This document shows positions 5,847-14,670 of a DNA stretch of 23,389 nucleotides, one piece after another. Each line of letters starts with the position of its first letter. The first letter of the stretch is position 1. The stretch is taken from the NCBI GenBank assembly GCA_026387055.1, contig JAPLML010000122.1:1-23389 (forward strand). Reading direction: 5' to 3'. A model generated the notes under the pieces. The model did no database searches. It saw only the letters and a program-made list of their open reading frames with translations, and was not told where the DNA came from. Both the position numbers and the translations under genes were made by a program. Source of the stretch: Planctomycetota bacterium. GTDB lineage: Bacteria; Planctomycetota; Phycisphaerae; FEN-1346.

Positions 5847-6389
5847 ATGGCCAACAAGGCGGCACTGCGGTGGGAACTGGCCGGCGTTGCCGTCATCTTC
5901 CTGGCGGGTTCCGCTCTGCATTCAGCGTTTGACTGGACCGGTCATTGGCGGCCGATCGCCTGGTTCGCCGCCGTGAACGAGAGCGTCTGGGAGCACTTCA
6001 AGCTGGCGTTCTGGCCGGGGGTTCTGTACGCGATGCTGGAGTACCTCGCCCTCAGGCGGTCGGTGAACAACTTCTGGGTAGGCAAGTGCCTCGGCCTGTT
6101 TTCCATGCCGGTCGCGGTGGCCGTGCTCTTCTATGGCTACACTGCTGTTCTGGGACATCACCACGTTGCTCTCGATATCCTGATCTTCCTCCTGGCCGTG
6201 GGAATCGGACAATGGGTCAGTTACAGGATCTTGGCGGCGGCCGACACGGGGACAACGGTGCGCCGGGGTGCGGTGATCGGGTTGGCTGTCATGGCGGCGG
6301 CATTCGCCTTGTTCAGCTACTGGCCGCCGCGGGCTTCTCTGTTTGAGGATTCCCGGACACATCAGTACGGCATTCCTGCGGAGCATTAG
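5847..6389 (+). CDS. DUF6512-family integral membrane protein
   Basis: A 180-aa protein with about five hydrophobic helices (residues 9-26, 53-68, 81-101, 108-130, 140-160). The signature FAAVNESVWEHFKLAFWPGVLYAMLEY (spanning 40-66; core NESVWEH at 44-50), then NFWVGKCLGL, FYGYTAVLGHH and GQWVSYR are the conserved features of the DUF6512 family as I remember it. Function is unknown; the conserved acidic and His residues at the membrane edge could bind a metal or substrate. Start ATG has GAGG about nine bases upstream. It is the only intact gene in 4950-7000, sits alone, and is followed by a hairpin at 6537-6568. Confidence 0.7.
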   Translation: MANKAALRWELAGVAVIFLAGSALHSAFDWTGHWRPIAWFAAVNESVWEHFKLAFWPGVLYAMLEYLALRRSVNNFWVGKCLGLFSMPVAVAVLFYGYTAVLGHHHVALDILIFLLAVGIGQWVSYRILAAADTGTTVRRGAVIGLAVMAAAFALFSYWPPRASLFEDSRTHQYGIPAEH

Positions 6390-6536
6390 GCGCACGGGCC
6401 AGCAATGCGCGCTGCGGGGGACCGTCCACGCACGGACAGCAGAGCGGCTCGGAGAAGTGCCATCGGTCGACCTTTCATCCGTCGTTGGGAAGGCAAATCC
6501 TGCGGCCGAATGGCGCTTGCGGCAAGTGACGTAAGC

Positions 6537-6568
6537 CCTGAAAACTCAACGCGGGTGGAGTTTTCAGG
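6537..6568. repeat. Perfect 11-bp inverted repeat (hairpin)
   Basis: CCTGAAAACTC (6537-6547) and GAGTTTTCAGG (6558-6568) pair perfectly around a 10-base loop. There is no following T-run. It lies exactly between the chromosomal DUF6512 gene and the start of the orphan phage-type fragment. A role as mobile-element end, recombination scar or RNA processing hairpin is possible. Confidence 0.7.
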
Positions 6569-6970
6569 AGGGACAGGAACACGTTCGTCGACGCCGCCCG
6601 CGACTACCTCCAGCGCCGTCTCGGCGGCGGTGCTACGCCGTCCGGCTCACCCCTCCCCGCCGGCCAGATCCTCGTCCACAACGGCACCGGCGCCGACCTC
6701 CCGCGTGGCGGCGTCCTGGGCCTCGACAATTTCGCGTTCCTCGACGACTCGGGCCAGATCGCCAACACCCTGATGCCGCCGGTCATGATTGGCGTCACGC
6801 CCACGGGGCCCGTGTTCGACTCTGGATCGTACTACGGCCCGTATGGCTACGGGTCGAAGTTTGCCATCGCCTTGGAGCCCATCGCTGACAGCGCGCTCGG
6901 CCGGTGCCAGGTGTCCGGCGTGTGCGCGGGCCTTGCCCGCTATTCCGCTCTGCCCTATAGCGGCAGGTGA
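6566..6970 (+). pseudogene. Orphan phage-type structural protein fragment (C-terminal)
   Basis: The frame stays open from 6542 to TGA 6968-6970 and reads TFVDAARDYLQRRLGGG, then PAGQILVHNGTGADLPRGG, VLGLDNFAFLD, MIGVTPTGPVF, KFAIALEPIADSALGRC and VSGVCAGLARY. The pattern of an N/T-G-ADLPRGGVLGLD strand, a GVTP step, FAIALEPI and ALGR..VSGV is one I know from planctomycete prophage virion or baseplate-region proteins. No start codon with a ribosome-binding site is present: the frame begins inside or just after the 6537-6568 hairpin. The N-terminal part has therefore been lost. No other virion genes accompany it, so it is a relic, not an active prophage. Confidence 0.5.
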
Positions 6971-7003
6971 GATTGCTGGTTAGAGTTGCGGACTTACCGG
7001 CCG

Positions 7004-9325
7004 CTAGTCGAACCTGACCGCGTAAATGGCGCCGTTGGTGGCATCGAAGGAGACGGAGCCCCTTTTCGATTTCCTGTTTCCCGTGGCAAGCACGGGGCCT
7101 TCCTGGCCGCTCACTGTCAGGGTCCCCGGCCGCGTTGCGGCAAAGTCCAGCGTGATCCGGAGCTGGTCCATCCTGGCGACGCGGTAGGTCGCGCGGAGCG
7201 TCACCGGGCCGAAGCGGAGGTTCGAGATGCCATAGGTTCCGCCGGCCTGGCGGAATCGCTCGGGCAGGGCGGGCGCCAGCAGGAACTCGGTGTGGCCGGG
7301 GCGGTCCGTCTCGCGGAACCCGATAAGGTTGCGGATGAGGTTCGTGGGCAGCGTCGCGCCCCAGCCGTAACATTCCCCGCCGCCGTACGCCGGCTCGGGA
7401 TCGACCGGCCAGTATTCGGCCGCCTGGCCCGGCACGCGGTACTCAAACGGTTTTCCGACGCAGGACTTGGGGACTGTGACCGTTGGCCGGTCGCTCCGCG
7501 CGTAGAGGCGGTCCGCAATCTCGGCAAGCATCTCGGCCAGGAAGGTCCTCAGGCCCGCGTTCCAGGCAGCCTCCGAGAGCGGGAAGACGAACGACGGCCA
7601 CTCGAGCCAGTACGCCGGGCCGGTGCGGAAGCACTCGATCCTCGGCCGAATGGCCTCCATCTGCTCGTCGGTGGCCACACCGCAGGCCAGCGGCACGAGC
7701 ATCATGACGTCGTAGTAGTCCTGGAGGATGATGGGCCGGCCGGTCCGCGCGTCGAAGTCGCGGAACCAGCCGTCGACGTACATGGCGCGGACCCTGTGCG
7801 TCCGCTCCTCGGCCATCCGGCGCCAGCGCCGGCCGTCGGCGGGCCGTCCGGCGATCTCGGCAAACCGGGCCATGTTCCGCATCGCCTCGGCCATGGCCGC
7901 CTCCGCGTCCACCGTGCGGACATGCTCGGAGACGGTTCCCTCGTGGCCGCCCTCGGGAATCAGGAACCGCTTCGAGCCGTCTTGGGCCTCCCAACTGCAC
8001 TTGCAGTGGAGCCAGCCGTCCGCGTCGGCCTGGTTCTTGAGCCCCCCCCGGATGCCGGCGCCCAGGGGAGGGTAGAGCGCCCGGCTCCCGCGGGGGCTGC
8101 CGGGCCGGGCGTGGATCGAGCGGATGCCGGGGCCGGGAAGCCCCCACGCCGGATAGGTCCCGCACTCGGCGCCGTCGGCGGCGATCATGTTCATGCTTCC
8201 GTCCTCGCGGGAGCAGGGGACGTTCGGGGCCGGGGCGTCGGCGAAGGTGCCCAGAAGGACGTCCATCGCCAAGTTGGGGTCGGCGTAGGAGAGGGCCATC
8301 GCGTCGAGGCTGCTTTCGCCCAGGACCGCGCGGGGGGCATGGATCTGCATCGCATCCCAGTGGTGCCGGTAGATGCCGATCGGGTGGCGGACGTTCATCC
8401 GGAGGGTCTCGAAATCGTACACCCATCCGTGCTTCCACGTCGCGGGCCAGTCTCCCTCGAGCATGGGGGCCCGGGCCCAGAACGCCTCGTCGGCCGCCAG
8501 TTGCCTCTTCAGGCTGGGCCGGAAGGTCCGCCGGGCCGACTTGAACTCCGCGGCGGCCCGCGTTTCATTCACGCCGCGGCTCAGCAGGACGAGGACCGAC
8601 GCGCCGCCGCACGCCGGCACCGCCACCCGGTACGACTGGACCGTGCGCATCGGACCGGGGCCGACCACGGTGCTGCCCGGAATGCTCGAGAGGTCGCCCT
8701 GCCGGACCCACTGGAGCCACTCTTCCTCGGAGGGCGTAGCCTTGTGGGCGGCGCTGGGGTGGTCCGACCCGAGGACGAACGCATGCCCATAGGCCCAGAT
8801 CTTGCTCACGCTCGTGTCGGTCTTCTCGTCGTACTTCGCCGCGACACCGTCGCTGCCCCAGTACTTGCGGTCCCAGAGGCCGTAGATGTGGGTGGCGTGG
8901 AGGAGGACTTCCCTCGGCGACCCGCCGGCGCTCGCGATCTCGGCGAGGCACGCAAGCGAGTTCTCGCGCGGCAGGAAGAACTTGAGGCTGAAGGTGAGGC
9001 CCTCCCAGGTCCAGTCGTAGCTCAGGAGGTGCTTCGTGTGGTACCGCGACGAGAGGCGGAAACCGTGGGGCTTGAAGTCCTCGGGCGTGGCGAACGTTGT
9101 GCCGCCCACCCCGACGCTCATCAGCAGCAACGACAGGTAGTTCACGTGGTCGCGCTGGCCGCCGCCGTAGGACCCCTCGAATCCCGTGAGCCAGTACCCG
9201 AACCCCAGCGGGGGGACGCTGCGGATTGCGCCGCTGCGGTGCAGGACCATCGAATGGAACGGGTTGTCGATGTACCCGTGCGGCGTGTAGTTGGAGATGG
9301 GGAAACTCTTCGGCAGGCGGATCAT
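7004..9325 (-). CDS. Six-hairpin glycoside hydrolase (GH63/GH37-like), 773 aa
   Basis: Start ATG 9323-9325 (MIRLPKSFPISNYTPHGYID) has GGGGAG seven bases upstream; the longer frame to 9433 reads through a palindromic intergenic spacer. Residues ~1-280 form a beta-rich N-terminal domain (GFGYWLTGFEGSYGGGQRDH, LRSxxYD-type strands). Residues ~300-720 are an (alpha/alpha)6 toroid: IYRHHWDAMQIHAPRAVLGE, DGAECGTYPAWGLP, DGWFRDFDARTGRPIILQDY, WLEWPSFVFPLSEAAWNAGL and GGGECYGWGATLPTNLI. The last resembles the GYGW segment of GH37/GH63 enzymes. A short beta tail follows. No signal peptide is seen, so it may be cytosolic or use another route. Likely an exo-acting alpha-glycosidase; the precise family and substrate are uncertain. 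The metzincin-like gene lies 112 bp upstream on the same strand. Confidence 0.6.
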   Translation of the reverse strand: MIRLPKSFPISNYTPHGYIDNPFHSMVLHRSGAIRSVPPLGFGYWLTGFEGSYGGGQRDHVNYLSLLLMSVGVGGTTFATPEDFKPHGFRLSSRYHTKHLLSYDWTWEGLTFSLKFFLPRENSLACLAEIASAGGSPREVLLHATHIYGLWDRKYWGSDGVAAKYDEKTDTSVSKIWAYGHAFVLGSDHPSAAHKATPSEEEWLQWVRQGDLSSIPGSTVVGPGPMRTVQSYRVAVPACGGASVLVLLSRGVNETRAAAEFKSARRTFRPSLKRQLAADEAFWARAPMLEGDWPATWKHGWVYDFETLRMNVRHPIGIYRHHWDAMQIHAPRAVLGESSLDAMALSYADPNLAMDVLLGTFADAPAPNVPCSREDGSMNMIAADGAECGTYPAWGLPGPGIRSIHARPGSPRGSRALYPPLGAGIRGGLKNQADADGWLHCKCSWEAQDGSKRFLIPEGGHEGTVSEHVRTVDAEAAMAEAMRNMARFAEIAGRPADGRRWRRMAEERTHRVRAMYVDGWFRDFDARTGRPIILQDYYDVMMLVPLACGVATDEQMEAIRPRIECFRTGPAYWLEWPSFVFPLSEAAWNAGLRTFLAEMLAEIADRLYARSDRPTVTVPKSCVGKPFEYRVPGQAAEYWPVDPEPAYGGGECYGWGATLPTNLIRNLIGFRETDRPGHTEFLLAPALPERFRQAGGTYGISNLRFGPVTLRATYRVARMDQLRITLDFAATRPGTLTVSGQEGPVLATGNRKSKRGSVSFDATNGAIYAVRFD

Positions 9326-9354
9326 GCTCGCTCCCCGGTCCCGTGCCCGCGGAA

Positions 9355-9420
9355 GCGCGGCAGGCCGGCAGACCTGCCGCGCAAAGTTCAAAGGGTACGC
9401 GCAGTGGGCCTGCGACCCAC
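9355..9420 (-). repeat. Two adjacent palindromes between the protease and glycosidase genes
   Basis: GCGCGGCAGG (9355-9364) pairs with 9373-9382 around an 8-base loop (10/10). GTGGG (9404-9408) pairs with CCCAC (9416-9420) around 7 bases. Neither has a T-run, so they look like mRNA-stabilising or processing hairpins, or dispersed palindromic elements. Confidence 0.6.
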
Positions 9421-9437
9421 CGCGCGGCCGCATTACG

Positions 9438-11582
9438 CTATTGCTGCTTCGGCGGCGGCAGCAACACCTCGACCAGTTCGCTCTCCACGCCGGTTTCGCC
9501 GATGCTCGAGACGGCGAAGCGGTTGGTCTGCGAGAACCACTCGACGTCCTCGGGCTTGTCCTTCAGGTCGGCCACGAACGCCCGCGCCGTCGGCGCCAGG
9601 GAGGCCAGGGGGAACCACGGGCGGTCGTTCAGGCCCATCGGTCCGATCCGCCGATAGACCCGGTAGCCGATCACGCGCTCCAGGTACTGCTGCTCGTGGC
9701 GGATCTCCGCGGGGTCCCACTGGACCCGCACCTGGTCCTTATTCCAGCCCCCGAGCATCGCCCGGACGTTGCGCGGCGGAAGCGGCGAACTCGCGGACCG
9801 GTACGGCGTCCGCAGGACCGTGATGAACTTGTCCTTGTGGCCACGGAACCACGCGACATTGAAGTTGTAGACCTCCAGCCAGTACCACGTCGGCCGGTTG
9901 TCCTTCGTGACCCGGACCATCATGATCCCGCGCTCGCCCACGACGTTGATGTTGCCGAACGGGTTCGCCTCGCGGTGGAAGCCGTTGAGAGTCACGACTT
10001 CCCTGACCGGCCGGTTCGGCAGCCGCAACATCCCGAAGTCGTCCGTCGTGCCGACGATCACGGGGTCCTTCGAGACCGGATGGTCGAAATTGCCGTCCTC
10101 GATGACCGGGAAATACTTCACGCCGTGGTCCTCCGCCGCCGGGCCCTTCGGGTCCACCTCCGTGCCGCGCTGAAAGATTTCGACCTTGGCCCCGGCGACG
10201 CCCTGGCCGTTCACGTCCTGGATCTCGAGGAAGCATTCGCGCGGGATGGCAAAGTAGTAGTCGCCGAAGTGGCCGCGCGGCTTGTCCCAGGTCATGTTCA
10301 GGTAGCCGGCGTCCACTTCCGAGTAGACGTGCGGGCCGTGCCAGTGCATCATCGTGCCCGGGTGGGTCATGAAGTGGTCGATCTTCTCGCTCGTGTCGGG
10401 CCAGGCGTGGACGCCCTTCTGGCCGTCGTAGTCCAGGAAGTACCAGTCCGTGACGCCGAGCTGGTGGCCGAGCTCGTGGGGCAACGACCACTCGGTCTGG
10501 TTCCGCCACGGCTTATCGGGCGCCTTCCATTCCTTCTTCTTGTCCTCCTCGTTCTGCCAGATCCACGCGCCCTGGTGGTACGCGATGCCGTCCGCGGCGG
10601 AGTGCTGGTTCTGCCCGTCCTTCTCGACGTTGTCCGTGTAGATGATCCGGTCCAGGCGGACGCGGGCCTTGATGCCTTCCGGCGCCGACGGGAAGACGCT
10701 GGCGGCAAACAACGTGTTCATAAGCTCCACGTGCCAGCGGTAGAAGTCCTCGAAGGAGAACGTCCCCACGTCGGTCCGGTTCTGGTGCCAGGCCTTGACG
10801 CGGCCGGGCTCGACGTAGAACCAGAAGCCCCAGCCCCACAGCGGGTCGGTGGCTTCGTTGTTGAACGTCGCGATCTCGGGCTGGGCCGTCAGGACCTTGA
10901 ACGTCGCGTGGTGGAAGCCCTCCTCCCATTTCCATTTGAGGTCGAAGGTCGCCTCCTCCAGCTCCTTCAGCGACTTGGCGCCCTCGCCCTGCTTGACTTC
11001 CTTCTGGTCGATCAGCCAGACGTACTTGAACGGCTTCGAGTCCGCGAATCCGACGTTCTTGACGTGGGCCGTCAGCGTGATTTCCTCGCCCGGCTGGTAC
11101 TTGAGCTTGAGGTTCTTGGCCGCCTCCTGCGGCTCCATCACGGTCCGCTCGCCGAGGTCGAGGATCGCCTTGGCATTGGCGAGCCTGGGCCGGCCGAACG
11201 AATCGTAGTCCACGCACCCGTGCAGGCCCGCGAGCTTCGGATTCATCTCGATGAATGTCACCGACAGGTCCGGCAGGGCGGGGTGGGCGTCCCAGGCCTC
11301 ATCGCGGTCGACCTTGAAGGTCTTGACCCGGCTCCGCGGGTAGACCTTGGCCGGCCCGCCGACGTCGGCCATCTTCTCCCAGACGAGGTAGCGGATCCCC
11401 TCGTCGCGGACAAAGCACCGGTCGAGCACGGTTCCGTCGGTGAACTCCAGCTTGTCGGCGTGGGCGATCCCTCCGAACAGGAGGGCCAGCGCGACGGCGC
11501 CCACGGCCGGCAAACCACGGCTTACCTGTTGGAGCGTATTCCTCTCCCGGCCAAGTTCCCCCCGGATTCGCGAGCGTGACAT
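9438..11582 (-). CDS. Secreted metzincin-like metalloprotease with CARDB-like and FnIII-like domains
   Basis: A 714-aa protein from ATG 11580-11582. Residues 22-42 are a hydrophobic signal sequence ending GGIAHA; the long N-region makes the start uncertain. Residues ~160-260 (PGEEITLTAHVKNVGFAD, FKYVWLIDQKEV, FNNEATDPLWGWGFWFYV) look like a CARDB domain. The catalytic helix is SLPHELGHQLGVTD with HELGHQLGVTD at 369-379, fitting the metzincin consensus HExxHxxGxx(H/D) with Asp as third ligand, as in snapalysin. A Met-turn candidate is PGTMMHW (408-414). Residues ~430-600 are beta-rich with a carboxypeptidase-like EIQDVNGQGVAGAKVEIFQ repeat. Residues ~612-714 look like a fibronectin III domain (NVRAMLGGWNKDQVRVQWDP, IGYRVYRRIG). 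It probably digests or binds extracellular protein. Confidence 0.6.
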   Translation of the reverse strand: MSRSRIRGELGRERNTLQQVSRGLPAVGAVALALLFGGIAHADKLEFTDGTVLDRCFVRDEGIRYLVWEKMADVGGPAKVYPRSRVKTFKVDRDEAWDAHPALPDLSVTFIEMNPKLAGLHGCVDYDSFGRPRLANAKAILDLGERTVMEPQEAAKNLKLKYQPGEEITLTAHVKNVGFADSKPFKYVWLIDQKEVKQGEGAKSLKELEEATFDLKWKWEEGFHHATFKVLTAQPEIATFNNEATDPLWGWGFWFYVEPGRVKAWHQNRTDVGTFSFEDFYRWHVELMNTLFAASVFPSAPEGIKARVRLDRIIYTDNVEKDGQNQHSAADGIAYHQGAWIWQNEEDKKKEWKAPDKPWRNQTEWSLPHELGHQLGVTDWYFLDYDGQKGVHAWPDTSEKIDHFMTHPGTMMHWHGPHVYSEVDAGYLNMTWDKPRGHFGDYYFAIPRECFLEIQDVNGQGVAGAKVEIFQRGTEVDPKGPAAEDHGVKYFPVIEDGNFDHPVSKDPVIVGTTDDFGMLRLPNRPVREVVTLNGFHREANPFGNINVVGERGIMMVRVTKDNRPTWYWLEVYNFNVAWFRGHKDKFITVLRTPYRSASSPLPPRNVRAMLGGWNKDQVRVQWDPAEIRHEQQYLERVIGYRVYRRIGPMGLNDRPWFPLASLAPTARAFVADLKDKPEDVEWFSQTNRFAVSSIGETGVESELVEVLLPPPKQQ

Positions 11583-11635
11583 TATGGGGCTCCAAGGGCC
11601 GACGAGCAAGTGCGACTAATACAGGAGTTTCCCCA

Positions 11636-12091
11636 CGTGCGGTCGCCTACCTGACCACCACCGGCATCGCCAGCAACTTCGCAGACTTTACGGCCGCCGC
11701 CGACACGCTGACCTTTGCGCCAGGCGAGACGCAGAAGACCGTCACCGTGGACGTGGTGGACGACAAGGACATCGAGCCCGACGAGACGTTCTTCGTCAAT
11801 CTGGTGAACGTCGCGGGGGCCAGGCTGGGCCGCGCGAAGGCCACCGGAACCATCATCAACGACGACAAGCCGCTGGGGCGGTACCAGGTGAGGGTCCAGG
11901 TCATCGGCAACGGATACGTGACCGACACGCTCGGCAAGATCGACACGCGCATCGGCAAGTGCGTGGGCCAGTACACCGCCAATGACTACCCGTTCCTGAT
12001 GGCCAGTTCGCCGAACGTGGAGTGGCAAGGCATCGACTGGTACGGCCAGGCGGCCGCCGGGTGCTCCACGCGGGCCGTCACAATTTGGTGA
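11636..12091 (+). pseudogene. C-terminal fragment of a Calx-beta surface protein
   Basis: From about 11636 the frame reads AVAYLTTTGIASNFADFTAA, TLTFAPGETQKTVTVDVVDD and IEPDETFFVNL, ending GTIINDDKP: a nearly whole Calx-beta domain (beta-sandwich of adhesins and surface proteins). It continues with a Cys-containing beta domain (RVQVIGNGYVTDTL ... YGQAAAGCSTRAVTIW) that resembles InlB B-repeat-like tails with paired cysteines. The natural stop at 12089-12091 and a good terminator at 12105-12133 show that this is the true 3' end of a gene. The upstream part is missing: the frame collides head-on with the start of the protease gene at 11582. So a large plus-strand surface-protein gene has been cut here. 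Confidence 0.65.
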
Positions 12092-12104
12092 GCCCGCGCT
12101 ACTG

Positions 12105-12133
12105 GAGGCGTCGAGAAAGGGGGACGCCTCTTT
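12105..12133 (+). terminator. Rho-independent terminator of the broken Calx-beta gene
   Basis: GAGGCGTC (12105-12112) pairs perfectly with GACGCCTC (12123-12130) around a 10-base loop, followed by TTTCT. It lies 13 bases after the stop codon. Confidence 0.6.
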
Positions 12134-12199
12134 CTGCTCCAGCCGACAGGGGCAATGGGCCTTTGTCGCGGCCGGTCCGGTGCCAGCCAGAGCGAGCCA

Positions 12200-12313
12200 G
12201 TGAAGCCGATCGCCGAAACCTGGGGCCGCAAGACGATGCAGTTCATGCCCCCGACGGTGGCGGCAATGGTTGAACTCCACATGCTCACTGGCATGCGCCC
12301 GGGGGACCGGGAA
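12200..12313 (+). pseudogene. Fragment of a tyrosine-recombinase (integrase) gene
   Basis: A short open stretch reads VKPIAETWGRKTMQFMPP then TVAAMVELHMLTGMRPGD. TGMRPGE with the catalytic Arg, preceded by helix PPTVAAMVxLxxLTG, is the box I start of phage-type integrases and matches the planctomycete type closely. Homology begins near 12200 and stops near 12313, just before the stop of the GH127 gene on the other strand. No catalytic HxxR or Tyr is present. Together with the Calx-beta fragment it shows that 11580-12316 is a patchwork of broken pieces. Confidence 0.55.
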
Positions 12314-12315
12314 CT

Positions 12316-14670
12316 TCACTCCTCGGTCGTCAGAATGGCGCAGCCCAAGACCCCTCCGGCGGTTTTTCCCGGATGCGCCTGGAATCGGACAGCAAGTTTC
12401 TGCTTGCCCTGCGTGAGTTCCTTCGGCAAGCGGTACGTCTCGTGGTAGAATTCCCCCGGCTTGTTGTTCTCCAGTTTCTGCGTCGCGAGTTGGCGGCCGT
12501 CCACGAGGATGTCGAACTCTCTCCCGCCGGCGTCGCTGCCCCAGTACTTGACTCGCAGTTCCTGGGGCTTGTCGGGCAGGACCTTCATATCCCAGGAGAA
12601 CCACCCGCCGTCCGTGGCATGACGCCACCTGCGCTCGCCGGTCACGGTTTTCTCGCCCCGCACGTTGTGATCGCGCTCGCTGTGTTCGTTGGCCGGGATC
12701 ACGCGGTCGACGGTGCGAGCGGCCAGGCGTGCTTCGAGCGCTTGGCGCTGCCGCTCTCTGGCCTGCCACTCCTCGGGCGTGAGCGCGTCCCAGTAAACCA
12801 CATAACTCCGGTTCCCGTGCATGCGGTAGAACGGCTCCAGCGTCACTTCGCGATCGTTCAACTCATCCGACAGGTGCAGAACCCGCGCCGAACCGGTGAA
12901 CGTGGACGGCCTGCCGGCGGCAGGCTTGAGGGCGGCGACGAGCCGGCCTTCCTCCGCGACAGCCACCGGGCAGGCGGGCTCCCCCGGCTCGAGCCCCTCC
13001 GTCCCTGCGCAGAGCACCAGGGGACCATGCAAGAAGGCCAGGCGGCGCGGGTTGTCGCGGAAACCTTCGGTGCGAAGGCTGAACGGCATCGACACCTCCA
13101 CGGTATCGCCGCTCTTCCAGGTCCGCGCCAGCACTGCGTAACTGCCCGGCTTGCTCGGGTCCTTTTGCCTGGCGCCATTGACCCGGATCTCGAACCCCGA
13201 CACCGCCCAATAGGGGTGCCTGATCCTGAGGTTGAATTCGGCGGGCTCCTGGCAGGTCAACACGAGCCGCGCGCTGCCTGCGTCGGGGTAGTTCGTCTCC
13301 TGACGGAGTCTGAGCCCCCGGGCCCGCCAGTTCAGTTCGGAAGCAATGAACAGGTTGACGAAAAGCGTCGTTTGGCCGTGGCGGAAGTAGATGCTGTCGC
13401 CGTACTTCGTGTGGTTCTCGATGCCCGTGCCGGTACAGCACCAGAAACTGTCCTCGGGGCTGCAATACGCCTTCCGGCATTTCGGCCCAAAGCCCAGGGG
13501 AACGAAGTAGCACATCATGCCGGTCTCGGGATCCTGCGAGGCGAGGATGTGGTTGTAGAGTGCCCGCTCGTAGTAGTCCGCATACTCCGCCCGCGGGTCC
13601 CAGAAGAACAGGTGGCGCGTCAGTTTGAGCATGTTGTAGGTGTTGCAGGTCTCACACGTAGCCGGGCCGAGCGCCTGCGAGAGTTCCTCCTTCGGCGTAA
13701 AGCGCTCGCCGAGGCTGTGCCCGCCGATCACGTAGGAACGCTGGTGGACCACCGTGTCCCAGAACAAGGCGGAGGCCGTCTTGAGCCACTCCTCGCCGGT
13801 GAGTTCGTACTGGCGTGCCGTGCCGACGAACTTCGGAATCTGCGTGTTGGCGTGCAGCCCGGTGAGCCGGTCCTCGCGCTTCGAGGCCGGACCGATGACC
13901 GCCATGTGGTTGAACCGCATCGCGAGCGCGAGGTACTTGCGGTCGCCGGTGATCGCGCAGAGATTAGCCAGCGCCTCGTTGATGCCGCCGTGTTCGGCCT
14001 CAAGCATCTTCTGCATCCGGTCGTCGCTCAGCCCGTCGGCCCCGGTCTTGGCCCAGTCGCCGAGTCTCCTGGCGACCTGGAGGGCCTGGGGGTTGTCACA
14101 GTAGACATACACGTCGAGAAGACCGGCCATGACCTTGTGGATCTGGTACCAGAACGGAACGGGCGCTTCGCCGCGGCCCGTGAAGGTGTCCGGGTGGGTG
14201 TGCAGGAAACCGGTGCCGAGTTTCTCCTGGCACGCCGCGAGGCCTTCCACGACCGCGTTGGCCTTTTCCTTGACCCGCGCCTCGCCGGTGGCGGCATACA
14301 TCTTGGCGCAGGCCGAAAGGTACAGCCCGACGAATTCGCCGCGGGAATTGTGATCGGGCGCCATCCAGCCGCCGTACGGTTTAGCGGTGGAAGGGAGGCC
14401 GGCGGCTATCCGGAAAACATGAAGCAACCGATCTGCGTCAAGCGACAGGAGGTACCGGCGGTCGAGTTCCATGGCGTGCTTGAAGGGGCCCTCGAGGAGA
14501 CGCACGTCCTCGAGGGGGAACGGCTCCGCCTGGAGCACCACGGCCGGCGCCACGTTGCCGTTGCCCTGCGCCGCGCGGACGACCGCCGAATCGGCCGCCA
14601 GGCCCGGCGACAGCAGCAAGATCGCCACCACGAGAGCCGCGCCCTCGACACTCACCGTTGTCTCAGGCAT
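12316..14670 (-). CDS. Secreted beta-L-arabinofuranosidase, GH127 family
   Basis: A 784-aa protein. Residues 9-26 form a signal peptide (AALVVAILLLSPGLAA). Residues ~50-460 are the (alpha/alpha)6 barrel: GRGEAPVPFWYQIHKVMAGL, GGINEALANL, GGHSLGERFTP. The zinc/catalytic residues of characterised GH127 (HypBA1: Glu338, Cys340, nucleophile Cys417, Cys418, acid/base Glu322) have clear counterparts: ATCETCNTYNMLKLTRHLF gives E340 and C342, SFWCCTGTGIENHTKYG gives C411 and C412, and GERF gives E322. Beta domains follow to ~640. Residues ~655-784 (HNVRGEKTVTGERRWRHA, EFDILVDGRQLATQKLEN) are the C-terminal DUF6805-like domain common in this family. Start ATG has GGGAGG upstream. It releases beta-L-arabinofuranosyl units from plant or glycoprotein glycans outside the cytoplasm. 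Confidence 0.9.
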   Translation of the reverse strand: MPETTVSVEGAALVVAILLLSPGLAADSAVVRAAQGNGNVAPAVVLQAEPFPLEDVRLLEGPFKHAMELDRRYLLSLDADRLLHVFRIAAGLPSTAKPYGGWMAPDHNSRGEFVGLYLSACAKMYAATGEARVKEKANAVVEGLAACQEKLGTGFLHTHPDTFTGRGEAPVPFWYQIHKVMAGLLDVYVYCDNPQALQVARRLGDWAKTGADGLSDDRMQKMLEAEHGGINEALANLCAITGDRKYLALAMRFNHMAVIGPASKREDRLTGLHANTQIPKFVGTARQYELTGEEWLKTASALFWDTVVHQRSYVIGGHSLGERFTPKEELSQALGPATCETCNTYNMLKLTRHLFFWDPRAEYADYYERALYNHILASQDPETGMMCYFVPLGFGPKCRKAYCSPEDSFWCCTGTGIENHTKYGDSIYFRHGQTTLFVNLFIASELNWRARGLRLRQETNYPDAGSARLVLTCQEPAEFNLRIRHPYWAVSGFEIRVNGARQKDPSKPGSYAVLARTWKSGDTVEVSMPFSLRTEGFRDNPRRLAFLHGPLVLCAGTEGLEPGEPACPVAVAEEGRLVAALKPAAGRPSTFTGSARVLHLSDELNDREVTLEPFYRMHGNRSYVVYWDALTPEEWQARERQRQALEARLAARTVDRVIPANEHSERDHNVRGEKTVTGERRWRHATDGGWFSWDMKVLPDKPQELRVKYWGSDAGGREFDILVDGRQLATQKLENNKPGEFYHETYRLPKELTQGKQKLAVRFQAHPGKTAGGVLGCAILTTEE

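Noticed and set aside
6986..9823. 945-codon plus-strand open frame
   Set aside because: Antisense to the glycosidase and protease genes; Arg/Pro/Gly/Val-rich composition from GC-rich codons, no domain, while the minus strand has clear motifs.
9291..11579. 762-codon plus-strand open frame
   Set aside because: Mirror of the metzincin-like gene; low-complexity Val/Arg/Leu text without a start context.
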